The notes under the pieces: model-generated
Told to the model about the DNA's origin: nothing
Seen by the model: only the letters and a program-made list of their open reading frames with translations
Databases searched by the model: none
Shown here: in pieces, positions 1 to 7,271 of the stretch
How positions within the stretch are numbered: position 1 is the first letter of the stretch
Layout of the letters: the number at the start of each line of letters is the position of its first letter
Position numbers and translations under genes: made by a program
Assembly: GCF_003113895.1 (NCBI RefSeq)
Contig: NZ_BDUD01000010.1
Span: 1 to 24,122 of the forward strand
Direction: 5' to 3'
Length of the DNA stretch: 24,122 nt
DNA from: Nostoc commune NIES-4072
GTDB taxonomy: Bacteria; Cyanobacteriota; Cyanobacteriia; Cyanobacteriales; Nostocaceae

Positions 1-360
1 AGTGGCAACACCAGTGCGATCGCCCACAGCACGCAAAAGGGGCAGAGCTTGGTTGTAAAATTCGAGTGCTTTTTGCTTTTCTCCTAAAGCGTCGTAGTTA
101 AACCCAAGCCCAAGCAGTGCAGTTGCTTCATTTTTTTGGTCTTTGAGTTCTCGTGCAATGGTTAAAGCTTGCTGTAATATTTGTATTGCCTTTTGGTGTT
201 CCTGTTGCTGTGTCAGTTTTCTCCCTTGCTCTAGCAGACTTTCTGCTTCTTGCGATCGCGAATTTTGAGCCTGTCCCCAGGTAGGTTGAGCCATTAGCAT
301 TACTGTTAAAGGCGTTAGACAAATACCCAAAGCCAAAAAACTGGTAAGAATTTTTTTCAT
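1..360 (-). CDS. Secreted TPR-repeat protein, 5' part (runs off left edge)
   Basis: Reading leftwards from ATG at 360 gives an open frame to the window edge. It starts with a signal peptide (MKKILTS, a hydrophobic stretch, then AQPTWGQAQ), so the protein is probably exported. A helical linker and the first tetratricopeptide (TPR) unit follow, with LGEKQKALEFYNQALPL near residues 93-109. TPRs are protein-binding scaffolds; the partner is unknown. The frame is still open at base 1 in the middle of a repeat. The 3' part of a closely related gene, on the same strand, occupies the right edge of the window, so the two could be halves of one gene on a circular molecule. No canonical SD is obvious. 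A promoter-like pair lies at 393-421. Confidence 0.85.
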   Translation of the reverse strand, partial: MKKILTSFLALGICLTPLTVMLMAQPTWGQAQNSRSQEAESLLEQGRKLTQQQEHQKAIQILQQALTIARELKDQKNEATALLGLGFNYDALGEKQKALEFYNQALPLLRAVGDRTGVAT

Positions 361-392
361 ACAATAGCCCAAAGGTAGCTGTTTTCAATTGT

Positions 393-421
393 GTGTTAGC
401 AACATCAAAATATTTGGTCAA
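393..421 (-). promoter_or_regulatory. Putative promoter of the TPR gene
   Basis: On the minus strand TTGACC (416-421) is followed after 17 nt by TAACAC (393-398), about 33 nt upstream of the TPR start codon. The -35 is good and the -10 is weak. Inferred from sequence only. Confidence 0.35.
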
Positions 422-435
422 AGCTGGGATTCCTA

Positions 436-468
436 CCCTACGGGAACGCTAAGAGCGTAGGCGTAGGG
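436..468. repeat. Short hairpin repeat of Nostoc type
   Basis: Outer arms CCCTACG (436-442) and CGTAGGG (462-468) enclose a hairpin ACGCT-aag-AGCGT (446-458). Such dispersed GC-rich hairpins are common between Nostocales genes. The right arm overlaps the first bases of the neighbouring miniature element. Confidence 0.5.
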
Positions 469-674
469 GTATGAGTATCATCAGAACAGAAAACCGGGTT
501 AAGCTTAAAAGCCTTATTAGGTAAGGATTTTCCCGACAACGAAGGTCATTGACTTTTAGCGATCATCGAGTCACTACTTAACGAGAAAATAAGGGTTTCC
601 GCTTCTAAAAATGCTTGTCTTACTCATGTAATATCTCTTAACCCCGTTTTCTGCGCGAATGCTACTCATACCCC
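466..674 (+). mobile_element. Tn3-family-like miniature inverted-repeat element (copy 1)
   Basis: A 209-bp element that starts GGGGTATGAGTA and ends TACTCATACCCC. The terminal inverted repeats are about 38 bp, with 32 of 38 positions matching, and both end inward in GTTAAG. The GGGG...GTTAAG layout and the 38-bp length match the terminal repeats of Tn3-family transposons, so this looks like a non-autonomous TIME/MITE. It carries no ORF of its own. A second copy at 2057-2265, in the same orientation, differs at a single base. The 5-bp flanks (GCGTA and GTTAT) do not form a target-site duplication, so later rearrangement or decay is likely. Confidence 0.8.
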
Positions 675-898
675 GTTATCCGAGCGTGGGATTTGTGACA
701 AGACGGGCGATCGCTTGCGGCTTTCTTGTGATGCAGATGTTCTATAATCCAAGCAAAGCTTCAATTGTGGGAATTTTTCCTTCCTCCTTCCTTCTGCCCT
801 CTGCCGTCTGCCTTCTGCCTTCCCCCAGCCAAGATCACCAAAAGTTGCCAAGAACCATAATGTGGTTTCAAAAATGGCTTGTTTGCAGTTTTAACGAT

Positions 899-1036
899 TT
901 ATGTTTGCAGTTCGCTACAGCTAGGTGTGCCAAAGAAGGTATCTGCACCAGGAGTTCCAGTCAGGTTGCCAGGGGTGCCACCACTGCCCAGATTTGTCCC
1001 CCCAAACACTACATAGGGCAGCACAGGCCGGGCTTG
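899..1036 (-). pseudogene. Possible remnant of a Gly/Thr-rich repeat protein
   Basis: One minus-strand frame reads VVFGGTNLGSGGTPGNLTG followed by TPGADTFFGTP and then a stop near 888-899. This resembles FG-GAP/calcium-binding repeat segments, but there is no start, no length and no neighbour to support a gene. The stretch 675-1039 otherwise holds only a pyrimidine-rich low-complexity run (778-826) and no convincing gene. Confidence 0.2.
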
Positions 1037-1039
1037 ATA

Positions 1040-1435
1040 TCAAAGTTTACTGTTAAATAATGCGCTAATCGACCCGATTACCGCGGTAATCACTATGGTC
1101 ATTACGCTAAACAATATGTCTTCAGGAAACACGAAGAAAGGCTGGAACTCTTTACCTCTTATATATAGGCGAATGCCAGCAACAACCGTCCCAACACTCG
1201 CCCCTATTAACATGGCTCTCGTTGTACCGGAATTTGTCAACACTACGACTAACCCAATACTCCAACCTATTATAAAGCCACCAACTCCCCCAAAAATTGT
1301 ATTTATTATGGTGAGTCCTTTCATAGAGTCAGGTAAACCTAACCACGCTGTAATGTGCATCAGAAGTGCAAAGCAAAGCGTCCCGCAAAGTCCGCCAATA
1401 AGTGTACTTCCAATTACCCGTAAAAATAGTTGCAT
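1040..1435 (-). CDS. Small polytopic membrane protein, unknown function
   Basis: 131 residues with about four hydrophobic segments: residues 4-30, 42-66, 74-92 and 103-127. Glycines are frequent inside the helices (GGVGGFIIGWSIG), as in small channel, transporter or glycine-zipper proteins. The start ATG at 1435 has an AAGG Shine-Dalgarno-like sequence about 8 nt upstream. The gene is alone and lies between the two miniature elements, so it is a candidate passenger. No catalytic motif is visible and I do not recognise the family. The plus-strand frame covering the same bases lacks comparable protein character. Confidence 0.6.
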   Translation of the reverse strand: MQLFLRVIGSTLIGGLCGTLCFALLMHITAWLGLPDSMKGLTIINTIFGGVGGFIIGWSIGLVVVLTNSGTTRAMLIGASVGTVVAGIRLYIRGKEFQPFFVFPEDILFSVMTIVITAVIGSISALFNSKL

Positions 1436-2056
1436 AAGGTCAGCCTTAAACTAGGTATAACATTCTTACAAAAGATAAAACACGTTATTTTCATGCTAGA
1501 ACGATGCAATGAAAAGAGAAATACTCAGTAACAGTAGAAACACTATAGGACTCATATTTGATTTCTGAAAAACCAAATTGGCTAGAAGCTTGCTATACAA
1601 AGGTTTGTTTCTCAGTATAATTAGCAAGATTCAAGTACGATTCCTATATAAGAACAATAATGTTAGGTAATTTATTTTAGGTTAAGTTATAGACAAGATT
1701 ATCAACTGGCATAAACTAAACCTTGATAAACAAAAAATAAATATTTTTAATTGAATTTTATTGAAGTAAAAAAAAATTCCAAGTACTGATCTGACTGAAG
1801 CTTTAGCTATGACTTGACACTTTTTGAAAATTATTTTCTTAGATAAAAATATTGTGACAAAAACAAAAGTGTCTGTTAATCTTAGGCATCCATCTACTCA
1901 TGCACCCACTCGGCGCGGAACTAGTGAGTGCTGTCAGGGGTAAATATAGCGTAGCTGACACCAGGGGCAAGATAGGCTGAAAGTATTACTGTATAAGCTT
2001 TCTAACTGTCGCTTTTTGATAAATCATCTAAGCCTTGTTTGCTTCTTGTTAGAGAA
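1436..2056. other. AT-rich intergenic stretch without a recognisable gene
   Basis: No supported ORF. The part from 1440 to about 1880 is very AT-rich. A more structured part at 1904-1970 has CACTC...GAGTG arms and a TGTCAG...CTGACA pair around a near-repeat of CAGGGGYAA. This could be a protein-binding or transcription-end site. I cannot assign a role. Confidence 0.4.
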
Positions 2057-2265
2057 GGGGTATGAGTATCATCAGAACAGAAAACCGGGTTAAGCTTGAA
2101 AGCCTTATTAGGTAAGGATTTTCCCGACAACGAAGGTCATTGACTTTTAGCGATCATCGAGTCACTACTTAACGAGAAAATAAGGGTTTCCGCTTCTAAA
2201 AATGCTTGTCTTACTCATGTAATATCTCTTAACCCCGTTTTCTGCGCGAATGCTACTCATACCCC
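2057..2265 (+). mobile_element. Tn3-family-like miniature inverted-repeat element (copy 2)
   Basis: Same 209-bp sequence as 466-674, with one substitution (the base after GTTAAGCTT is G instead of A) and the same orientation. The terminal repeats start GGGGTATGAGTA and end in GTTAAG. The flanking pentamers GAGAA and TGTAT do not match, so no target duplication is seen. It lies 72 bp beyond the 3' end of the relaxase gene. The near identity of the two copies indicates recent duplication or homogenisation. Confidence 0.8.
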
Positions 2266-2337
2266 TGTATTTGAAGTTGATGATAATAACTCATTCTAGT
2301 ATGTTTAATTGGCAGTGATTTCAAGTTGCGCCATCGG

Positions 2338-4977
2338 TTAGAGAGAGATACCTTTAGTCTGTCTTCTTTCTTGTCGAAGAGCCTCTGATATTATTTGTTG
2401 CAATACACGTTCTGCTTTTTGCCAAAGCTGAATATCTTCTCTTTCTACTGACCCAATATAAATAGGTGAATACTCAAGCTCACCTGACTGGTTTCGGTTG
2501 ACTGCCACTCGAAAAATTTCACCTCGTTCATCATGGGTAAATACCAACTCTTTATCCTGCTTCTCCAGAGTGGCACGTTTAAATCTAAGGCTATTTGAGC
2601 CACTTTCTCTTAGCTGCCAGTTGATTAATTTAACAGCAATAGGCACAGCCATAGCTAAGAATTCCGACTCAATACGCTGCTTTTTTGTGAGTGACTGTTC
2701 TGGTTCTGACTTTTGAGTTGCCAGTTGATTGCTAGCGATAAGTACCAATTCTCTAGCTTCATCTTGTGTCCATCCGGCTGGACTGGCTTGGAGAATTTCT
2801 TCAACATCAAGAGCTGCTTTATCATCTTTGAGCGCCCGTATAGCAACTTTTTTATCTCGGTCAGTCACTAATAAGTTTTGCAAGTCGGCGCTGTAATACT
2901 CATATAACTCGGCTGAAAGTTCTTCTTTTAGCTTTGGTTTATCTGTGGTTATAGTTGGAGTTTGATTAAGAGCAATTGCGTCTACTGTTTTTTGCGATCT
3001 ATGGAGTTGCTCCAAATAAACAATCGCTGCTTCCAGGTCGTCGAATATGGTTCTTCCGGCTGATAGCTGCTGCTGATTTTGAGAAAGTTGTTGTGTTAAT
3101 TCTAATACTGTTTCAGTTAAGGCAGATTCAACAGTCGATTGCTCAACGTAATCAGAAATTGATAAGATAGCTTTCTTCTCTATATGGGATTGTAACTCAG
3201 TATTAATCACCAATTCGAGGTCGTCAAATGTGGTTCTACCTGCTGATAGCTGCTCTTTGTATTGAGAAAGTCGTTGCGTTAATTCTAATACTGCTTCAGT
3301 TAAGGCTGACTCGACAGTTGATTGCTCAATATAATCAGAAATTGATAAGATAGCTTTCTTCTCTAGATATGATTTTAACTCAGTCGCAAGCACTGCATCC
3401 AGGTCATTAAATGTAGCTTTAGCTGTAACAAGTTCCTCTTTGTATTGAGAAAGTTGTTGCGTTAATTCTAATACTGCTTCAGTTAATGCTGATTCAACAG
3501 TTGATTGCTCAATGTAATCAGAAATTGATGAAATAGCTCTCTTCTCTGTATAGGATTGTAACTCAGTTGCAAGCACTGCATCCAGGTCATTGAATGTAGT
3601 TTTAGCTGTAACGAGTTCCTCTTTGTATTGAGAAAGTTGTTGCGTTAATTCTAATACTGCTTCAGTTAAGGCTGACTCGACAGTTGATTGCTCAATATAA
3701 TCAGAGATTGATAAGATAGCTTTCTTCTCTGTATGGGATTGTAACTCTTGAGTAATCGCCGATGATAGCTCGTCGAATGCGGTTCTACCTGCTGATAACT
3801 GCTGGTTATATTGAGAGAGTTGTTCTGCTAATTGTGGTAACGTTTCAACCAAGGCATTATCAACTGCTGACTGTTCAATAAAGTTAGAGATTGTATTTAT
3901 GAGTTCTGAACTTGCTCGTTGTTCTGCATCTGATTTAGCTGGGTCTATCTGGTGTTTAGTTTCGGCTATAGCTTGAGCTTCTTTAGGTAATGTGGTTGAT
4001 ATTATTTGTTGATTAACTTGGTTATTATCTACAAATTCTAAGAAATTATTTAAGCGTTTAATCTCGCTATCGTCCCGTAAGGAGTCATAATTTATCCCCA
4101 ATTCTGTCTGAAGCTTTGTAAATGAATACTTATATTTATTGAGATTCCCTCCCTGTTTCCAGAGCAAACGAGGGCTACCATCTTCATTAACTGAGCCAAT
4201 ATCAATACCAAACTTGATACCTCTTACCCCACCGTGACCGTAATAACTAACGATAGCTTTGACTTGATGCTCTCTCCATAACTGCTCAATTAGCTGGGGC
4301 ATTGTGGGTTTATCTGCTGCCACTTGCTCAATCGCCCGTCGCATTATTTCTTCGCCTGGAAGTCCCAAACTCCCGACTCGTTCCAGTTGATTCCGAGTCA
4401 TAGCCTTTTGCTTACTCTCCCAACTACTTTGGACTGGGGTTAGCTGAAATTCTCGCTCTAGCAGTCGGGCGGAGTGTTCCGAATGGGCGTAATTGTTCCA
4501 GGTACGAATAGATTTACCATCTAGGTTATTAACTCTAGATGCAACAATGTGGGTGTGGTCGTGTTCTTTATCAGAGTGCCGCGCTATGAAGAAGTCATAA
4601 GCTGGTAGTTCAGTTTCTATAAAGTCATCAACTAGCTCTTTTAGTTTGGTGTCAGCTATCCTTTTCTCAGGCTGTTTAACTTGAGCTTCATCACCCTGAA
4701 GCCGCGATAGTACAATGACCGATGCCAAGTGACGTTGGGATAGATTAGCTAATTCGTCATCATTTAGCGTTCTATCATTTTTCGGTACACTAAGCATTAA
4801 GTGATAGCATGGGTCTTTTAGCTGGGGGTTAAGGTGGGCTGATAGGGTAAACTGCTCTACCAGTTCATTGGTACTTCTCCCGTACATATTCCCGCCAATG
4901 ATTTTGGCTTTCTCTTTCTCAAGCACATATTTCGTAGTGCCACGAAATGATTTGTTAGCCTTGACTTTGGTAATCAT
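2338..4977 (-). CDS. mobA: MOBP-type relaxase (VirD2-like) with internal 61-residue repeats
   Basis: 879 residues. The N-terminal third is a relaxase/mobilisation nuclease domain that would nick oriT and attach to the 5' end. It opens MITKVKANKSFRGTTKY, with Y17 a plausible nicking tyrosine. HLMLSVPKNDR lies near residues 59-69, and the metal-binding motif HSDKEHDHTH has H134, H139, H141 and H143. Residues 359-663 consist of five tandem 61-residue units (consensus ISDYIEQSTVESALTE, then LELTQQLSQ), predicted helical or coiled-coil and encoded by 183-bp DNA repeats. The C-terminal region, about 670-879, is charged, with a compact block near 770-860. The start ATG lies inside the upstream mobC-like gene (23-nt overlap) with GAGGG 8 nt before it, so the two are translationally coupled. 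The symbol is generic. Confidence 0.9.
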   Translation of the reverse strand: MITKVKANKSFRGTTKYVLEKEKAKIIGGNMYGRSTNELVEQFTLSAHLNPQLKDPCYHLMLSVPKNDRTLNDDELANLSQRHLASVIVLSRLQGDEAQVKQPEKRIADTKLKELVDDFIETELPAYDFFIARHSDKEHDHTHIVASRVNNLDGKSIRTWNNYAHSEHSARLLEREFQLTPVQSSWESKQKAMTRNQLERVGSLGLPGEEIMRRAIEQVAADKPTMPQLIEQLWREHQVKAIVSYYGHGGVRGIKFGIDIGSVNEDGSPRLLWKQGGNLNKYKYSFTKLQTELGINYDSLRDDSEIKRLNNFLEFVDNNQVNQQIISTTLPKEAQAIAETKHQIDPAKSDAEQRASSELINTISNFIEQSAVDNALVETLPQLAEQLSQYNQQLSAGRTAFDELSSAITQELQSHTEKKAILSISDYIEQSTVESALTEAVLELTQQLSQYKEELVTAKTTFNDLDAVLATELQSYTEKRAISSISDYIEQSTVESALTEAVLELTQQLSQYKEELVTAKATFNDLDAVLATELKSYLEKKAILSISDYIEQSTVESALTEAVLELTQRLSQYKEQLSAGRTTFDDLELVINTELQSHIEKKAILSISDYVEQSTVESALTETVLELTQQLSQNQQQLSAGRTIFDDLEAAIVYLEQLHRSQKTVDAIALNQTPTITTDKPKLKEELSAELYEYYSADLQNLLVTDRDKKVAIRALKDDKAALDVEEILQASPAGWTQDEARELVLIASNQLATQKSEPEQSLTKKQRIESEFLAMAVPIAVKLINWQLRESGSNSLRFKRATLEKQDKELVFTHDERGEIFRVAVNRNQSGELEYSPIYIGSVEREDIQLWQKAERVLQQIISEALRQERRQTKGISL
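2989..3903 (-). repeat. Five 183-bp tandem coding repeats inside the relaxase gene
   Basis: Five in-frame units of exactly 183 bp. The internal landmark GCTTTCTTCTCT recurs near 3719, 3536 (one change), 3353 and 3170. The middle units are nearly identical, while the outer two (residues 359-419 and 603-663) have diverged. This suggests recent expansion by slippage or recombination from the centre. Confidence 0.85.
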
Positions 4978-5407
4978 TGCGCTGTCCCTCTACCGTAGGT
5001 TGAGTGAGTGATTGGCGAGTATGCTCTAAAAGTGTTGTCAGTTCTTCAAGAGTTTTCAGATATGATTTGACCTCGTTAGTCAACGGTTGGCTATCAATTT
5101 TCACAGCTTCGTTGATAGCCCTAGTTTGCTGATTCAGGTTGTTCCCAATCTTCTTTAGCTCGTATATAGCCTGTCGGTTAACTTCGGGAATGACTAATTT
5201 AGGATGTGGTAGAGGGTAATCAAATAATCTTGCTCTGATATAGTCACTTTGCACCACTCCACTGCAACGCTGCTCTAGTCTAGCTTTCTCGGCATAGCTA
5301 GCCCTAAATGTGATGGTTAGTTCTCGCTTTTCATCTGGTGATACTGACCGATTGGTTAATGTGTCAGCTAGTTGATTACTGAGATTGGTACGAGGATCGG
5401 CTTGCAT
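4955..5407 (-). CDS. mobC: MobC-like relaxosome accessory protein
   Basis: 150 residues. The N-terminal half (KRELTITFRASYAEKARLEQ, residues about 28-47) fits a ribbon-helix-helix-type DNA-binding fold. The segment NRQAIYELKKIGNNLNQQTR (about 87-106) is the hallmark of the MobC/bacterial mobilisation protein family. Such proteins bind oriT and help the relaxase open the DNA. The gene lies directly upstream of, and overlaps, the relaxase, forming a two-gene mob operon. It starts at ATG 5407 at the edge of the hairpin-rich intergenic region that is the likely oriT and its own promoter region. No strong SD is visible. The assignment rests on motif and context. Confidence 0.85.
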   Translation of the reverse strand: MQADPRTNLSNQLADTLTNRSVSPDEKRELTITFRASYAEKARLEQRCSGVVQSDYIRARLFDYPLPHPKLVIPEVNRQAIYELKKIGNNLNQQTRAINEAVKIDSQPLTNEVKSYLKTLEELTTLLEHTRQSLTQPTVEGQRNDYQSQG

Positions 5408-5877
5408 AACTAGTTAGGAGTTTGATTATTTGATTTTTTCTTTTTCACCGGGTTATTCGCTGTAGCTGCTACGGCGCTTTGCGCCGAGCAGGTAGGCGAA
5501 TAACCCGGAACTCTCTTGACTTATTAACGCCTTGATAAGAACGGTTTTTCGGGGGTTTGGGGGACACCCCCAACAAGCAACCACGCCGCTTTACCCGGAG
5601 GGTAAAGTAGCACGAAGTGCGTTACGGCGTATTGCTTGCCGTTTGCCCCCACGACAGGCTAGGGTAAACCAGAACCAGGAGACACAACCGGAGACTGGAG
5701 GAGTATGAGACTTTGGCGAACCACGAGTGACTCTGTGCAATAACTTCGGTGTAACCGAAGGCTTGGTCTATTGGGCAATGCTGGCCATACTAGTGATACG
5801 AAGGATGTTGATTCATGGGTAACTGCTTTTTTAGACTAGTCTACCTCACGAGGATACAAATCATTTTCTGTTGATAT
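5408..5877. other. Candidate origin of transfer (oriT) region, hairpin-rich
   Basis: A 470-bp gap between divergent mobilisation operons, with no gene. It holds: a cruciform with perfect 13-bp arms (5448-5460 and 5496-5508) and an inner hairpin CGGCGC-TTT-GCGCCG; TTGGGGG-ACA-CCCCCAA (5557-5573); a nested structure with outer arms AAGCAA/TTGCTT (5575-5580, 5632-5637) and ACGCCG/CGGCGT (5583-5588, 5625-5630) around hairpins CTTTACCC-GGA-GGGTAAAG (5589-5607) and GCAC-GAA-GTGC (5610-5620); CTTCGGT-GTA-ACCGAAG (5744-5760); and a perfect 12-bp palindrome TAGACTAGTCTA (5832-5843). An inverted repeat beside relaxase and MobC genes is the usual oriT layout. I cannot place the nick site. Confidence 0.6.
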
Positions 5878-5910
5878 TTGTCACATCACGACAAGAAACT
5901 TAAACTTTTT

Positions 5911-5940
5911 TTGGGCACGATTTTTTTACAATGGAATAAT
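5911..5940 (+). promoter_or_regulatory. Putative promoter of the HTH/ParA-like/membrane operon
   Basis: TTGGGC (5911-5916), an 18-nt spacer and AATAAT (5935-5940), ending 18 nt before the ATG at 5959. The palindrome at 5832-5843 could be an upstream operator. Weak, sequence-only evidence. Confidence 0.3.
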
Positions 5941-5958
5941 TTATTACTAGTGCTGAAT

Positions 5959-6453
5959 ATGTCGCGCAAACCGAAAGCTGTCCCTTTATCAAAAATAGAA
6001 GATATTCAAACCAGTCTTAAACACTTTGCGGCGACTCCTAAAACTATCAGCGTGTCAGATTTAGTCCTCAGTTTGGCTAAACCTATTCAAGATATGTTGG
6101 ATGCTGGCTACTCTTATGACGATGTTTCTGATGTGTTTAAAGGTCATGGGGTAGAACTAGCGGCCAGTGGTCTGAAGATTTTTCATAAAAAAGCTTCAAC
6201 AATAACGGAGAATAGTTCGAGTAATGAATCATCAGATAAAGCGGTTGATGAATCAGTTAATTCTGACTCCTCGCCAGAATTAACAGATTCATCAACCTCA
6301 AATAATGACTCAGTTTTACCAGTAGAACCGGATAGTTCACCAATTGATAGTAGTGAACCATCCGGCTCATCATCAACTAAAACTAGTAGACGAAATAAAA
6401 CAACACCTAAGACTTCTGCCCAATTTAATATCACTGATAGGAGCGAAATATGA
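5959..6453 (+). CDS. Small HTH-like protein, first gene of the ParA-like operon
   Basis: 164 residues from ATG 5959 (MSRKPKAV). The reading frame extends back to a TTG at 5878, but that segment is low in protein character and overlaps the likely promoter. Residues about 10-75 are compact and helical and end in GYSYDDVSDVFKGHG followed by LKIFHKKA. This resembles the 'GYSW-x-I-x-x-x-L-x-x-G...L' helix-turn-helix segment of small proteins encoded beside mobilisation ATPases. The rest (about 80-164) is a Ser/Asp-rich disordered tail ending in basic residues. Its stop overlaps the next start (ATGA), so it is probably cotranslated with the ParA-like ATPase. A role as DNA-binding partner of that ATPase is inferred. 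Confidence 0.75.
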   Translation: MSRKPKAVPLSKIEDIQTSLKHFAATPKTISVSDLVLSLAKPIQDMLDAGYSYDDVSDVFKGHGVELAASGLKIFHKKASTITENSSSNESSDKAVDESVNSDSSPELTDSSTSNNDSVLPVEPDSSPIDSSEPSGSSSTKTSRRNKTTPKTSAQFNITDRSEI

Positions 6454-7271
6454 AACGTATCGTGATGATACTGGGGGGTAAGGGTGGTACAGGTAAGACT
6501 GCCTTTACTCGCTTGCTACTGGATGTAATGCACAATAAAGGAATTAATTATCTAGCTTATGATGCAGATACAGAGAATCCCGAACTGTACGAGTATTATC
6601 AAAATTTTGGCTCAGGGGTAAGGCTGTTGAACTTTCTGGAAGTAGCAGAGGCGAAACGCTTCTTTACGGAAATTAAAGCCGAATCGCCAGACTCAGTAAT
6701 AGTAGATATGCCGGGGGCATCAAGCAATAAAACCAGGGAGATTATCAGTAAGTTTGGGCTATTCAAAATTGCAGGTGATTTGGGTTATAGGGTAACGCTG
6801 GTGACTGTGCTTAACCTGGGGTACTCGGTGATAACCAGCTTAAAAACTATGGCTGAGTTCTGCGGCGCTCAAGCTGATTATGTGATTGTGAAAAATCTCT
6901 GCTGGGATAAAGGTTCAGGTTTTCAGCGTTGGGAGAATAGCAAAACGTCGGCAGCTATAGCCGAACTAAAAGGTATAGAAATAGAAATGCCAGAGCTAGA
7001 CTACTCGACCTTTGACACGTTGACAGAGAAAGGTCTACCTTACTCGGCTGCTACAGAAGAGAACGGATTTCCCTTTGGAGATTACCTGCTAGTGAGTGGA
7101 TTTTTGGATCAGGCTAAACCAGAGCTTGAAAAGGCTGAGGTTTATTTGGGGTTGCAACAACCATCAGTTATACCAGATGCTTTAGAGAACACTACGACTT
7201 CAAAACCAGCAAAAACCACTGCGTCTACTTCTCGTCGGGGTCAGAAGAAAACTAATGAGCAACAACAATAA
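6450..7271 (+). CDS. ParA/MinD-superfamily ATPase, VirC1/StbB-like
   Basis: 273 residues. The deviant Walker A motif GGKGGTGKT lies at residues 9-17, with signature lysine K11 and catalytic K16. The Walker B-like segment SVIVDMPG is near residues 83-90. This is a dimerising P-loop ATPase of the ParA/MinD/CobQ type. The gene sits between a small HTH-like gene (ATGA overlap) and a coiled-coil membrane-protein gene (17-nt overlap), divergent from mobC-relaxase. No ParB is adjacent. That setting fits VirC1 or StbB-like ATPases, which bring the relaxosome to the cell pole or membrane, as well as plasmid partition. The C-terminal tail (about 240-273) is Thr/Ser/Lys-rich. The superfamily is certain; the exact role is not. 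Confidence 0.85.
   Translation: MKRIVMILGGKGGTGKTAFTRLLLDVMHNKGINYLAYDADTENPELYEYYQNFGSGVRLLNFLEVAEAKRFFTEIKAESPDSVIVDMPGASSNKTREIISKFGLFKIAGDLGYRVTLVTVLNLGYSVITSLKTMAEFCGAQADYVIVKNLCWDKGSGFQRWENSKTSAAIAELKGIEIEMPELDYSTFDTLTEKGLPYSAATEENGFPFGDYLLVSGFLDQAKPELEKAEVYLGLQQPSVIPDALENTTTSKPAKTTASTSRRGQKKTNEQQQ

Noticed and set aside
128..421. 97-codon minus-strand frame over the TPR start and its promoter
   Set aside because: The other frame from ATG 360 encodes a signal peptide and TPR unit, so this is a shadow.
466..674. 5-bp target-site duplications of the miniature elements
   Set aside because: Flanks GCGTA/GTTAT and GAGAA/TGTAT do not match within or between copies, so recent transposition cannot be claimed.
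659..1060. 133-codon plus-strand frame
   Set aside because: It starts inside the miniature element and reads through a pyrimidine-rich low-complexity run. The composition is unlike a protein and there is no SD.
1095..1454. 119-codon plus-strand frame opposite the small membrane-protein gene
   Set aside because: The minus-strand frame has clear transmembrane segments and an SD. This one does not look like a protein.
2989..3903. Regular 183-bp repeats considered as a CRISPR-like array
   Set aside because: The repeats are contiguous coding units without spacers, in frame with the relaxase.
5575..5637. Cloverleaf-like structure considered as a tRNA gene
   Set aside because: It lacks tRNA landmarks (GGTTCGAATC-type T arm, a plausible anticodon loop and the 7-bp acceptor stem), so an oriT-type DNA structure is more likely.
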